Positions 1 through 8,337 of a stretch of 64,000 nucleotides of DNA are shown here, in pieces. This DNA comes from Glaciihabitans sp. dw_435 (GTDB taxonomy: Bacteria > Actinomycetota > Actinomycetes > Actinomycetales > Microbacteriaceae), in NCBI RefSeq assembly GCF_018449675.1, contig NZ_JAAVUZ010000001.1:434001-498000 (forward strand). The letters run 5' to 3'. Numbering within the stretch: position 1 is the stretch's first letter; each line of letters opens with the position of its first letter. Under the pieces are notes generated by a model. That model was given only the letters and a program-made list of their open reading frames with translations, did no database searches and had not been told where the DNA came from. The position numbers and the translations under genes were made by a program.

Positions 1-343
1 CGTCCAGGGCCGCCTCGTCCGGCACAAACCAGATGTGGTTACCCCGGTTGGACTCCCAGACGAAGTCGCGGAACGCGTCCGATTCCCGTTCCCACGCGGT
101 GACGTCTCCGATGACGGCCAGCCTCAGGTGATAGTTCACGACCTTCTGTGTGAGGTCGCCGGCGAAGAGTGTGCTCAGCCGGAAGAACGCGGGATCGAGG
201 CGCTCGACGGGCACAGCGATGACGTCGGCGTGGGTCATCCACGCGTTCCCAATGAGGTCTGATGTGTCGTTGGACGTCGCGATCAGCGGTCAACCGGGAT
301 CGATAAAGAGAACGACGGTGCCGTCCCTGTCGTCTGTGCGCAT
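1..343 (-). pseudogene. DUF4180-family protein, interrupted by an in-frame TGA and cut by the window edge
   Basis: Reading the minus strand from the ATG at 343, 17 residues (ending VVLFIDPG) are followed by TGA at 290-292. The same frame then continues open to the window edge with PLIATSNDTSDLIGNAW, later VERLDPAFFRLSTLFAGD, VVNYHLRLAVIGDV and ESNRGNHIWFV. These match the conserved core of DUF4180 proteins, as I recall the family, on both sides of the stop. A single sense codon changed to TGA (for example CGA) explains the break. A shorter product could begin at the ATG at 237 but would lack the first strand. The function of DUF4180 is unknown. The 3' end lies outside the window. Confidence 0.7.
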
Positions 344-406
344 GACAGAGACCGTAGGCGATGTGGGGTGCGTGTGGTCGATTGTTACGCGCACCGGGTT
401 CGGGCG

Positions 407-421
407 GACAATGGGCGGGTG
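407..421 (+). promoter_or_regulatory. Probable leaderless promoter -10 element of the AlkD-like gene
   Basis: GACAAT at 407-412 lies six bases before the GTG at 419. A TTGTTA at 382-387 could serve as a -35 element with a long spacer of 19. There is no purine-rich ribosome-binding site, which fits a leaderless transcript starting at or next to the GTG. Confidence 0.4.
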
Positions 422-1069
422 AGTGATGCCGGTGAGTTCGTTGACGCCGCGCTGCAACGGGAGGGCGACTGGTATCGCGCCGATGACGCACGGGAACGCC
501 TGGCGAGCAGCCTGAGCTTCTATGGGGCGTCGACCGGCGCCGTTCGCGGGGCGATCCGAGACATGGAGCGGCGGTATCCGGCGCTCGGCCACGACGAGAT
601 CACCGCGCTCAGCTCGGAACTGTGGTCGCTTCCGGTGTTCGAGCGACGGCAGGCGGCGGTAGTGCTGCTGCAGTCGGGACTCGGGATGCTGCGGGTATCC
701 GACCTGACCCGGATGGAAGGGTTTGTGCGCGGCGCTGGCCTGCGCGACCTGGTCGACCCGCTTGCGACCGATGTGATCGGCCCCTTGATCGATGGGCTCG
801 ATCGCGCGGCTCAGACGAAGGCCAGGGTCGTGCTCGACCGCTGGGTGCACGATCCGGACGTCTGGCTGTCGCGTGCCGCGCTGCTGTCGCCGTTGCGCGC
901 GTTGAAGGCGGGCCGGGGAGACTGGGACTGGTTCGCCCGTCACGCGAAGGCGCTGCGGGACGGCCCCATGGGTGGCGCCGATGACCGCGTGATCGTGGGG
1001 GAGGCGATCGATGCCGTGGAGGCGGAGGTCGCGCGGAGTCGCCCCGACCTCACGGTGGCGGGCGGCTGA
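419..1069 (+). CDS. DNA alkylation repair protein (AlkD-like HEAT-repeat glycosylase family)
   Basis: This 216-residue protein has the alpha-helical HEAT-like repeat pattern of the DNA alkylation repair enzyme family (AlkC/AlkD). These proteins remove bulky or cationic alkylated bases without base flipping. Recognisable segments are GAIRDMERRYP, LWSLPVFERRQAAVVLLQ and the C-terminal run with VLDRWVHDPDVWLSRAAL. The family arrangement of Trp and Asp residues around WVHDPDVWLSR is present. The GTG at 419 is preferred over upstream in-frame starts because a -10-like GACAAT sits six bases before it. It is transcribed divergently from the broken DUF4180 gene. The exact substrate is not shown by the sequence. 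Confidence 0.82.
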   Translation: MSDAGEFVDAALQREGDWYRADDARERLASSLSFYGASTGAVRGAIRDMERRYPALGHDEITALSSELWSLPVFERRQAAVVLLQSGLGMLRVSDLTRMEGFVRGAGLRDLVDPLATDVIGPLIDGLDRAAQTKARVVLDRWVHDPDVWLSRAALLSPLRALKAGRGDWDWFARHAKALRDGPMGGADDRVIVGEAIDAVEAEVARSRPDLTVAGG

Positions 1070-1165
1070 CGGTCTCCGACACACCCAGGCCGCTCACCTG
1101 CGAAGGGTGAAGAACACGTGCGCGGCCGGGATCACAATCGTTGTCTCTCCCGGAAGCAGGTAGTC

Positions 1166-1592
1166 ATGACGTCGTTCACGTACGGTCCCGTGGAATTTCT
1201 TCTCATCGCGTTCAACGATGACCGCCCATCACCGGAAGTGACGGGTGCCATCACCGAACTCATCGAATCGGAGACCATTCGGCTGCTCGACCTCGTGGTA
1301 GTCAGCCGGTCTGAGACGGGGGGAGATCAGTGCCGTCGATGTCGAGGACGTCAGCGACGAGTACGGGTTCGGAACCGTAGAACTCGAGGCGAGTGGGCTG
1401 GCGTCGGACAACGACATTCATGAACTGGCGGAGGAATTGCCCCTGGGCACCGCGGCGGCGCTGCTCGTGGTCGAGTTGTTGTGGGCGAAGAACCTGGCCA
1501 ACCGCATTGCCGATGCCGGCGGGTTTGTCGTGCACACCGACCGGATTCCGGCACCCCTGGTCAACGCGGTCCTGACCGAACTGAGCCGCTGA
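1166..1592 (+). pseudogene. DUF6325-family protein with a +1 frameshift in a G6 tract
   Basis: The ATG at 1166 starts MTSFTYGPVEFLLIAFNDDR, typical of DUF6325 proteins. This frame leaves the family pattern after VVVSRSETG, at six consecutive Gs (1318-1323). From there the family sequence continues one frame over (ISAVDVEDVSDEYGFG, then AEELPLGTAAALLVVELLW, ending VNAVLTELSR at TGA 1590-1592). With five Gs the gene would be one intact 141-residue frame. Possible causes are a real frameshift mutation, a homopolymer sequencing error, or a slippage-dependent product. A SHOCT gene follows 23 bp downstream. Such pairs are common in actinobacteria and may act in stress or membrane functions, but the role is unknown. 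Confidence 0.75.
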
Positions 1593-1615
1593 GAGTAGCG
1601 AGCATAGGAGGAATC

Positions 1616-1912
1616 ATGCCCCTGTTTAGACGTTTCGGGCGGCCCGGTCTTCTCGGCCTCGCGGCACGCACCGCTGTCGTCGCCGGGACCGCGACCGCAG
1701 TGACCGGCGGTATGCGGCGCCACCAGCAGGCCCGGGCCACGGAGGAGTGGCAGAGCGAGCAGTACGAGTCCGAGCAGGCCGCGGCAAACCTCCCGCCGGA
1801 GGCTCCGGGTGTGGACCTGGTGGCGGAACTGCAGAAGCTCGAGGCGCTGCGTCAGCAGGGCGTATTGAGCGACGAGGAGTTTGCGTCGGCGAAGGCGAAG
1901 TTGCTCGCGTGA
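1616..1912 (+). CDS. SHOCT-domain small protein
   Basis: This 98-residue protein begins with a basic segment and a weakly hydrophobic stretch (about residues 9-31, GLLGLAARTAVVAGTATAVTG) that could insert in or lie on the membrane. A charged linker follows, and the C-terminus is a SHOCT domain (DLVAELQKLEALRQQGVLSD and then EEFASAKAKLLA). SHOCT is a short helical hairpin found at protein ends and thought to mediate oligomerisation. The ATG at 1616 has a strong ribosome-binding site (AGGAGGAA). It probably forms an operon with the preceding DUF6325 gene. Its function is not known. Confidence 0.8.
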   Translation: MPLFRRFGRPGLLGLAARTAVVAGTATAVTGGMRRHQQARATEEWQSEQYESEQAAANLPPEAPGVDLVAELQKLEALRQQGVLSDEEFASAKAKLLA

Positions 1913-1952
1913 ATCGGGGCGCTCCCGCCCGGGGCATCCGCTGTCCTCGTCC

Positions 1953-2429
1953 CTATTCGGTGTTCTCGACCAGCGCTGCCAACTGGGCGGTGACGGCGTC
2001 CCATCCCTCGTAGAAGCCGAGTTCTTCGTGAAGCTCGCGCACGGCGCTCGTGGGGTGCAGCGCGGTTGCGACGTACTCGGTACCGAGGGAATGATCCGTC
2101 AGCGTGAAGACCGCGGTGATAAACGGGTCGGCGGCCGGGCGGAAACCCGCGACGAGCGCGGTCGTGAAAATGATGCGCTCGCCGGGGTCGACGGCGAGAA
2201 AGCATCCCGTCATGTGCGGAACGAAGTCGGAGCCGTCCTCGCTCATCAGCGTCTGGAAGGCGCCGCCGGGTCGCAGGTCCATCGCCGCGACCCTGCACAC
2301 GGCGGGCGCCGGAATCCACCACTGTTCGAAGGTCTCTGGCGTGGTCCACGCAGTCCACACGGCGTTGCGGGGAGCGTGGATGACCCGGGAGATGCTCAGG
2401 TCGAGTGCTGGGTCGATTCGGTCGGTCAT
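1953..2429 (-). CDS. SRPBCC / AHSA1-like domain protein
   Basis: This 158-residue protein has the START-like ligand-binding fold of the activator-of-Hsp90-ATPase homologue 1 (AHSA1) family. It shows LDLSISRVIHAPRNAVWTAW at the N-terminus, the family signature TTPETFEQWWIPAP, then MDLRPGGAFQTLM, and a C-terminal helix HEELGFYEGWDAVTAQLAAL. Members bind hydrophobic small molecules or act in stress and detoxification, but the ligand cannot be told here. The ATG at 2429 is preferred over an upstream extension that lacks family similarity. It converges on the SHOCT gene and diverges from the phosphoribosyltransferase gene. Confidence 0.85.
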   Translation of the reverse strand: MTDRIDPALDLSISRVIHAPRNAVWTAWTTPETFEQWWIPAPAVCRVAAMDLRPGGAFQTLMSEDGSDFVPHMTGCFLAVDPGERIIFTTALVAGFRPAADPFITAVFTLTDHSLGTEYVATALHPTSAVRELHEELGFYEGWDAVTAQLAALVENTE

Positions 2430-2555
2430 GTCGCGTCGTCCTTGTCGCGTCGAGGTTGCCGGGCGGGCAGATGCCCTCTCCCACTGTTGCGGATGAGGAG
2501 CCCGAATGACACTGGTGGAGACGGATTTCGGTGGCATGGAAGGGGATGCGTGGTC

Positions 2556-3197
2556 ATGGCGGGGGATGCTCCGGTGGTCTTCACGGACCGTGTCGACGCC
2601 GGTCGGAGGCTCGCAGCGCGGCTGGATCGCTTTCGTCACACGGATGCCGTGGTGGTCGGAATTCCCCGGGGTGGCGTTCCGGTGGCGTTCGAAATCGCCG
2701 CGGCACTGGGGCTGGAACTCGGGGTGGTCGTCGTGCGCAAGCTTGGGGTGCCCTTTCAGGAAGAGCTCGCGATGGGGGCCGTGGCCGAGGGTGGGGTCGT
2801 CGTGCTCGACCAGTCGCTCGTGAACTACTCCGGGCTCACTCCCGCCGGGATCGCAGCCCTTCGGGAGCGGGAGCGGACGGAAGTGGATGACCGTGCCGCC
2901 CTGTTACACGGACGGGCACGCCTCGACCTGGCCGGCCGCGTTGTCATCGCCGTTGACGACGGAATCGCGACGGGTGCGACGGCACGAGCCGCATGCCTCG
3001 CCGTCCGCGCGGGTGGTGCCGCCCGCATCGTGATGGCGGCGCCGGTCGCTCCCGCGGGATTCCGGATGGATGAGGCCGACGACGTGGTGTGCGTGGCCAT
3101 GCCCGACCGCTTTTTTGCGGTGGGCAGTCACTACACCGACTTCGCGGCGACGACGACGGACGAGGTGGTGTCGTTGCTCGCCCGCGTGCATCGGTAG
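2556..3197 (+). CDS. Phosphoribosyltransferase-family protein
   Basis: This 213-residue protein is of the type I phosphoribosyltransferase fold. An N-terminal segment has VVGIPRGGVPVAFEIA, and the PRPP-binding loop is VVIAVDDGIATGATARAA (two acidic residues, then a small/Thr-rich loop). The central FQEELAMGAVAEGG and the C-terminal PDRFFAVGSHYTDF match the stand-alone actinobacterial family that is often annotated as a putative phosphoribosyltransferase. The ATG at 2556 is preceded by AAGGGGA at a usable distance. The substrate base is unknown, so a role in purine or pyrimidine salvage would only be a guess. Confidence 0.83.
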   Translation: MAGDAPVVFTDRVDAGRRLAARLDRFRHTDAVVVGIPRGGVPVAFEIAAALGLELGVVVVRKLGVPFQEELAMGAVAEGGVVVLDQSLVNYSGLTPAGIAALRERERTEVDDRAALLHGRARLDLAGRVVIAVDDGIATGATARAACLAVRAGGAARIVMAAPVAPAGFRMDEADDVVCVAMPDRFFAVGSHYTDFAATTTDEVVSLLARVHR

Positions 3198-3219
3198 TCG
3201 GCGGTCGCGCAACGCAGCG

Positions 3220-5229
3220 TCAGCGGGCCCGGGGCCGCCGGATGAAGATCCTGCGTACGGTGCGGAGGATGCCGAGGAACCCGAGGAAACCGATGAACGC
3301 CCCGAGAAGGTCGAACAGGTGCAGCCCGGGAGCCAGCAGGGGTCCGCTGGACGAGACAATCAACACGATGGCGATGACGACCGCCGTGATCGACACCAGT
3401 ACGCCGAGCACTTCGGAGACGAGCACCCCGACGAACCACTGGTCAGCGGGGTCGGCAAGCGAGCGGACCCGCACGTTCAGCGTCCCGCGTTCGAGCTGGG
3501 AGCCGAGCGACTCGATCCGACGCGGGAGCTTGCGCGCGTAAGCAGAGACCACGGCCGCCTGGGCCTGAGCGGATATCGCGAGCCGCTTCACATTGAGCAT
3601 CCGCCGGGTCAACGCCGGAATGTGGGAGAGCGCGCGCTCGGCCATATCGAAGTCGGGCACGAGAACCTTGAGACACCCCTCCAGGGTCGCAAAGCTGCGG
3701 AAGGCGGAGGACAGCGTGGCGGGCAGTGCGATGTGGTGCTGCCGGATGACATCGAGCATGAGGGTGAAGATGGAGCTGCTGCCGCTCGGACGGTGCTGCA
3801 CAGTGGTCAGCACGACACCGATGTCGTGGCGAAACGCGTCGACGTCCGCATCATCCGGAACCTGGACGATCAGAAGGAGCGCGTCGGTTGCGGCGATGTC
3901 GTCCTCGGCAGAGGCGGCGAGAAGCAAGGTGGCCAGGTTCTGGCGCTGGCTTCTTTCGAGGATGCCGACCGCACCGAAGTCGATGAGCCCGAGATTGCCA
4001 TCGGGCTTCAGGATTACGTTTCCCGGGTGAAGGTCGGCGTGAAAAACCCCGTACACGAGAATCTGCTCGAGCACTGCGTTCATGAGTCCCACCGCGAGCG
4101 CGTCACGTTCCTCCGACGAGAGCGCCGCCAGTCGGTCGGTCGCCGCGCTGAGCGGCACACCCTCGACGATGTCCATCGTGATCATGCGCCGCGTGCTGGC
4201 GTCCGGGTAGAGCGTGGGCACTGTGATCGTGATGTCGTCGGAGTGGCGGTGACCGTCGATCAATCGCATCGTCGACCGGAGCATCTCCGTGTTGTTGTAT
4301 TCGACGCGATAGTCCAACTCGTCGAGCAGAGTCGTCGTAAACCCGCGCGCGATCGACTCCGCGTGAAGGTCCCGCGCCTGCAGGGAGTGCCGCTCCGCTC
4401 GCTCGGCCAGGCGCACGATGATGTCAACGTCGGCTTCGACCTGCGCCCGCGCGGTGGGCCGCTGCACCTTGACCACCACGGGTGTTCCGTCCACCAGAAC
4501 CGCCGTGTGGACCTGGGCAACGGATGCCGCGGCGAGGGGAGTCTCGGTGATGGAACCGAATACCTCGGCCACCGGTCGGCCGAGCTCCGCTTCGATCGTG
4601 GACAAAATGGTCTCCCACGGCAGCGTCGTCGCGGCCGACTGCAGGGATCCGAGGGCGCTGAGATACGGCTCGGGAATCAGGTCGCGCCGTGTGGACAGCA
4701 CCTGGCCCAGCTTGACGAACGTGACGCCCGATTCGTTGATGGTGTCGACGATGGCCGCCGCCCGCTCCTCTGACGTCGCGTGCCCACCGTTGGCGTGCGT
4801 GCGCCCGTGGAAGACCCACCCGACACCGCGACGGGACGCAATGGCCAGAATCTGCGCATACCGGCGGGTGCGCTTGCGCTGGCGGAGAGCTGCGCGAATT
4901 TCGGTGATGGGATTGCGGAGGGATGCCGTTGGCCAGACGAGCTCGAGAGCGACGAGTATTCCGACCCCGATCGCGAACACCCACGCGACGGACAGAACGA
5001 CGACGACGGTCGCGATGAGTGCGGAACTCTGCAGCGCTCCACTGGCAGAGACGATCCCGCTCTGCTTCGCGACCCAGAATCCGAATGGCAGCCCACAGAC
5101 GAACACGAGCACGCCGACCACGATGCTGCGGGGCCAGCCGACCGGCGTATCGAGGATCCTGCGGCTTGCGTACCCGACGAGGACCGCCGAGATCACACCG
5201 AGAACAACGATGAGGACATCGGCAAGCAT
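3220..5229 (-). CDS. ABC1/AarF (UbiB-type) atypical kinase-family membrane protein
   Basis: This 669-residue protein has N-terminal membrane segments (about residues 5-20, 36-55 and 68-98) and two more near the C-terminus (about 605-655). They enclose an ABC1/AarF kinase-like domain. Visible motifs are KLGQ (173-176), the ATP-site lysine in VVVKVQRP (K254), HADLHPGN (397-404) and LIDFGAVG (415-422). Family members influence isoprenoid quinone or lipid metabolism and are ADP/ATP-binding atypical kinases. The in vivo substrate in actinobacteria is not established. The start has GAGGGGA upstream, with a TAGGGT element further upstream on the minus strand. It is transcribed as a single gene. Confidence 0.85.
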   Translation of the reverse strand: MLADVLIVVLGVISAVLVGYASRRILDTPVGWPRSIVVGVLVFVCGLPFGFWVAKQSGIVSASGALQSSALIATVVVVLSVAWVFAIGVGILVALELVWPTASLRNPITEIRAALRQRKRTRRYAQILAIASRRGVGWVFHGRTHANGGHATSEERAAAIVDTINESGVTFVKLGQVLSTRRDLIPEPYLSALGSLQSAATTLPWETILSTIEAELGRPVAEVFGSITETPLAAASVAQVHTAVLVDGTPVVVKVQRPTARAQVEADVDIIVRLAERAERHSLQARDLHAESIARGFTTTLLDELDYRVEYNNTEMLRSTMRLIDGHRHSDDITITVPTLYPDASTRRMITMDIVEGVPLSAATDRLAALSSEERDALAVGLMNAVLEQILVYGVFHADLHPGNVILKPDGNLGLIDFGAVGILERSQRQNLATLLLAASAEDDIAATDALLLIVQVPDDADVDAFRHDIGVVLTTVQHRPSGSSSIFTLMLDVIRQHHIALPATLSSAFRSFATLEGCLKVLVPDFDMAERALSHIPALTRRMLNVKRLAISAQAQAAVVSAYARKLPRRIESLGSQLERGTLNVRVRSLADPADQWFVGVLVSEVLGVLVSITAVVIAIVLIVSSSGPLLAPGLHLFDLLGAFIGFLGFLGILRTVRRIFIRRPRAR

Positions 5230-5285
5230 GGTGAGATCCCCTCGGTAGTCGGCAGTGGCTCTACCCTAGGACGCTCCGGCGCTGT

Positions 5286-5963
5286 CTAGAACGACACAAT
5301 GCCCCGGATGCGGTGGCCGACGGCGATCGACTCACCGGACACGGCTGCTCGCGGGGACGTGAGAAACGTCACGAGGTCCGCGATCTGTTCGGGCGTGGAC
5401 TCGCCGGGGCGACCGTGCTCGATCGTGCTGCTGGGCGTCGGGGTCACCGTTCCGGGATTGACCGTGTTCACCGCGACGCCGGTGCCGGCGAGGTCGTCGG
5501 CCAGATTCTTCGCGGCGATGATGAGGGCTGCATTGCGGATCGAGCCGGTGATATTTCCCGTCGTCAACGCGTTTTGACCGCTGACGCCGACGATGCGGCC
5601 GAATCCCGATGCGCGCATGTGCGGGATGACCGCGTTCGCGAGTCGGAGGAAGGTCATCGACTTTGCCTCGAACGCATCCGCCACCTGGGCCGGGTCGGCA
5701 TTGCGGGACTGATCGAGCGTGCGGGCGCTCGGGGCGGCGGTTACGACGAGCCCATCGAGACGCCCGTGCTGGTCGAGCACGGTGGCGATGGCGGCGTCGA
5801 TGGACGCGGAATCGGAGGCGTCCACCACCACGTCTGCACTGCCGCCTCGCGCTGCCGTAACCACGACAGCGCCTTCCTGCCGGAGCTGAGCGGCGACGGC
5901 ACGCCCGATGAGTCCCGTTCCACCGACGACCAACACCACGCGATTCTTCAGATCCAGATCCAT
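5286..5963 (-). CDS. Atypical short-chain dehydrogenase/reductase family protein
   Basis: This 225-residue protein has a Rossmann N-terminus (VVLVVGGTGLIGRAVAAQL), a middle segment GRLDGLVVTAAPSA and a C-terminal VNTVNPGTVTPTP. At the active site the canonical Tyr-x-x-x-Lys is not visible: the stretch aligned to YSASKAAL reads GSIRNAAL, so Tyr and Lys are both replaced, although a Ser remains in IVGVSGQ. It probably binds NAD(P), but it either uses another chemistry or is non-catalytic. It lies alone between the ABC1-family gene and an alpha/beta hydrolase, all on the minus strand. Its substrate is unknown. Confidence 0.78.
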   Translation of the reverse strand: MDLDLKNRVVLVVGGTGLIGRAVAAQLRQEGAVVVTAARGGSADVVVDASDSASIDAAIATVLDQHGRLDGLVVTAAPSARTLDQSRNADPAQVADAFEAKSMTFLRLANAVIPHMRASGFGRIVGVSGQNALTTGNITGSIRNAALIIAAKNLADDLAGTGVAVNTVNPGTVTPTPSSTIEHGRPGESTPEQIADLVTFLTSPRAAVSGESIAVGHRIRGIVSF

Positions 5964-6055
5964 ACGCCCACCGTAGATGCCTGAAGCGATCTTCGGGCGC
6001 CGGGCAGGTCGGGTGTGACACCGACACGGTCCGCCGGGAAGGTAAGGAAGAGGCC

Positions 6056-7060
6056 TCAGTCGTCGACCGAGGGGTCGGCCGCGCGTCGCGCCCGCTTCAT
6101 CGCCTCCGCGTGCTTGGTCTTCCCCTCGGCGATGGCCTCGTCGTCGCCCCGGATGATGACGCCGATTTCCGTGGCGCGACCCGTGACCGCCTGGATCACA
6201 TCGGCGGCGGAGGGGTCGAAGTCCCTTTTCTCGTCCCCGGTGCCTGCATTCTCGTAGACGTGCAGTTCACGCGCTTCGGAGGGCTGGAACGGGTGCCGCG
6301 CGTGTTCGACGCACAGTCTCGCAACTTCCTGGGCGTGGGCGTGCATCACCGAGTGTGCCGCGTGCGGGATTTCCCACAGGCGCGACGACGGGATGAGACG
6401 GCCAGCCCGCTCGACCCAGGCCCTCGGCGCGACGGCGTCATATTCGCCGCGGATGATGAGGGTGTCCGCCGCGATGTGGGGCATTGCCCGTTCGATCGGG
6501 AACCGCATCATCTTCGGAAGGATTCGTGAGAACCACTTGACCCCACAGAACAGGTACGCGCTCACGGCGAGAAACTTCACCCGTCCCGGTTCGTGCACGG
6601 CCGCCTGAAGGAACCGGATTGCCTGCAGCCCAATGCGCCGCTCGTCGGGGTTGATGACGGGACCGATCAAAACAACAGTCGACAGCTCGGGCCTGCGCGC
6701 CGCCAGGTCGACGACGACCTGCGTGCCCATCGAGTGGCCGACGAGCACCGGGTCGTCGAGCCCGAGCGTGTCGATGACCCGACCGACGAGGTCCGCATAG
6801 TGGCGAATCGTCATGGCGGAGTCGGGATGGGGTACTCCGCCGAACCCGGGAAGATCGAGCGCGTGCACGGGCCCGAACTCGTTCAGGTTGGGAGCGAGAC
6901 GCTCGAAGTAGTTGGAGGAGACCCCGATGCCGGGAACGAGGATGAACGGCCGGGTGCCGGTGGTGCCGATCGTGCTGATGCGGACAAATACCGCGCCATC
7001 GTCCGAGTACACGCGCGAGACCGTGACATCCGTATCCTTCGTTCGAACGGTGCGGGCCAT
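6056..7060 (-). CDS. Alpha/beta hydrolase
   Basis: This 334-residue protein has the alpha/beta-hydrolase fold. The oxyanion region is FILVPGIGVSSNYFERL, the nucleophile elbow is GHSMG (Ser110), the acid is probably Asp209 in RGEYDAVAP, and a His lies in IPHAAHSVMHAH (about 236-239). About 60 residues follow the hydrolase core and look like an unrelated charged tail (EGKTKHAEAMKRARRAAD). An excellent ribosome-binding site, AGGAGGT, precedes the ATG at 7060. It may be an esterase or hydrolase of acyl or ring-cleavage products. The substrate cannot be inferred. Confidence 0.85.
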   Translation of the reverse strand: MARTVRTKDTDVTVSRVYSDDGAVFVRISTIGTTGTRPFILVPGIGVSSNYFERLAPNLNEFGPVHALDLPGFGGVPHPDSAMTIRHYADLVGRVIDTLGLDDPVLVGHSMGTQVVVDLAARRPELSTVVLIGPVINPDERRIGLQAIRFLQAAVHEPGRVKFLAVSAYLFCGVKWFSRILPKMMRFPIERAMPHIAADTLIIRGEYDAVAPRAWVERAGRLIPSSRLWEIPHAAHSVMHAHAQEVARLCVEHARHPFQPSEARELHVYENAGTGDEKRDFDPSAADVIQAVTGRATEIGVIIRGDDEAIAEGKTKHAEAMKRARRAADPSVDD

Positions 7061-7116
7061 GCGTGATTACCTCCTGGACTGACCATAAAGTGTTTCACAC
7101 GGCGCTGGCCGGGCCG

Positions 7117-7851
7117 TCAGCGCGGGGACAGCACGCAGAAGTCGTTGCCCTCGGTATCCCGAAGAACCTTCCACGGCACATCGCCCTGGCCGACGTCCGC
7201 CGGGGCACCGCCGAGCGACTGCAGGCGCGCGACCTCGGCGGCCTGATCGTCACCGGGGTAGGGCGCCACGTCGAGGTGAATGCGGGAGACCGCGGAGGCG
7301 GGGACGTCGCCGCGACGGAACTCCAGGAACGGACCAACACCCGCGGATGACCGGAGCCGGACGAGATCGTCGGTGGCGTGCAGCACGGTCCAGTCCATGG
7401 CCCCACCCCAGAACCGGGCCATCTCCCGCGGGTCCGCCGAGGCAACCACCACGACGGCAATCGGTCCCGTTTCCTCGTCGACCGCCAGCGGCTCCAACAC
7501 CCGGAAGACGTTGCCCTCCGGGTCGGCGAAGGCCGTGCTGGCGACGCCATCGGCCGATGGGGCGGATGTCGCGCCGAGGCCTGTCAGGTGGGTGATCAGT
7601 TCCTCGCGATGATCGGCAGACGCGGTGGCAAGTTCGAGGTACACCCGGTAGTGAACAGTTTCCGGATCGGGGACGGTGACGAGGTCAATGCAGACGGCGG
7701 TCGGATCCGGCCACGAGAAGCCGATGGGTTCGAGATTCGTGACGCCGGGACCCTCGCTGGAGATGCCCCAGCCAAGAGCGTTCGCCCAGAAGTGACCGAG
7801 CTCCGCGTCATCCCGAGCCTTAATATTCACCTGAACGAGTCGCAGCGCCAT
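7117..7851 (-). CDS. VOC-family protein with two glyoxalase-like domains
   Basis: This 244-residue protein is two tandem vicinal-oxygen-chelate modules. Domain 1 covers about residues 1-118 (LVQVNIKARDDAELGHFWAN, ending GVASTAFADPEGNVFRVLEP). Domain 2 covers about 125-244 (GPIAVVVVASADPREMARFW, ending VLRDTEGNDFCVLSP). The repeated pattern is that of the glyoxalase-like (Glyoxalase_6) family, whose members bind metals, antibiotics or small metabolites. The ATG at 7851 has no ribosome-binding site, but a TAGTGT (7858-7863, minus strand) lies six bases before it, suggesting a leaderless mRNA. The actual activity is unknown. Confidence 0.85.
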   Translation of the reverse strand: MALRLVQVNIKARDDAELGHFWANALGWGISSEGPGVTNLEPIGFSWPDPTAVCIDLVTVPDPETVHYRVYLELATASADHREELITHLTGLGATSAPSADGVASTAFADPEGNVFRVLEPLAVDEETGPIAVVVVASADPREMARFWGGAMDWTVLHATDDLVRLRSSAGVGPFLEFRRGDVPASAVSRIHLDVAPYPGDDQAAEVARLQSLGGAPADVGQGDVPWKVLRDTEGNDFCVLSPR

Positions 7852-7933
7852 GTCGCAACACTATTCATGGGGAGACCGATTGTGGGTAACGATGTGTCGG
7901 CGCCACCGGCTTTCTCGGTGTGGCTGTCGCTGG

Positions 7934-8290
7934 TCAGCGGGAGACGGCCGATGCTCGCTCGATGAACGACGTGAGCGTGCGGCTTGTTGCACCCAGCTGC
8001 TGAGCCTTCGCCTCCATCTCGTCCCGGATGGTCGCCATGCGGGTTACGACGTTCGAGCAGTCGTCGCGAAGAGGGTCGGTCGTGTTGCAGGAGAGGACTT
8101 CGCCGACCAGCGATGTCGGAAACCCGAGGTCAAGCAAGGTTCGGATGGTCCGGACGGTGTCGACGGTCGCCTCTGAGTACTCCCGATACCCGTTCGGCTG
8201 CCGCGTTGTCGCGATGAGCCCGAGCTCTTCGTAGTACCGAAGGGAGCGGGGACTGGTCTTCGTCTCCCGGCTGAGCTGACCGATGCGCAT
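7934..8290 (-). CDS. MerR-family transcriptional regulator
   Basis: This 118-residue protein has an N-terminal MerR winged helix-turn-helix (MRIGQLSRETKTSPRSLRYY, then EELGLI and PNGYREY). A coiled-coil dimerisation helix forms the C-terminal half (MATIRDEMEAKAQQLGATSR). Two cysteines in CNTTDPLRDDC at the domain junction could be sensory, but this is only suggested by their position. The ATG at 8290 gives the usual MerR start; an in-frame upstream ATG at 8329 would add 13 residues with no similarity. It is divergent from an epimerase gene, which it probably controls through the intervening MerR-type operator. Confidence 0.88.
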   Translation of the reverse strand: MRIGQLSRETKTSPRSLRYYEELGLIATTRQPNGYREYSEATVDTVRTIRTLLDLGFPTSLVGEVLSCNTTDPLRDDCSNVVTRMATIRDEMEAKAQQLGATSRTLTSFIERASAVSR

Positions 8291-8307
8291 GCGTTGTTCC
8301 TTCCCGC

Positions 8308-8337
8308 TTGACCTTAACACTGATGTCACACTTTATC
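8308..8337 (+). promoter_or_regulatory. MerR-type promoter/operator for the epimerase gene
   Basis: TTGACC (8308-8313) and TTTATC (8332-8337) are separated by 18 bp. The spacer contains the imperfect dyad CCTTAACAC/GATGTCAC, a layout typical of MerR-family targets, where an elongated spacer is remodelled by the regulator. It lies in the 88-bp gap between the divergent merR and epimerase genes. Confidence 0.55.

Noticed and set aside
1318-1325. Programmed -1 frameshifting at the heptamer GGGGGGA in the DUF6325 gene
   Set aside because: Although the heptamer is slippery-like, the family sequence continues in the +1 frame, so a -1 shift would not restore it.
3070-4773. A 567-codon plus-strand open frame opposite the ABC1-family gene
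   Set aside because: It is antisense to a clear kinase-like gene, has low-complexity Arg/Gly/Asp composition and no recognisable family; it is a codon-bias shadow in high-GC DNA.
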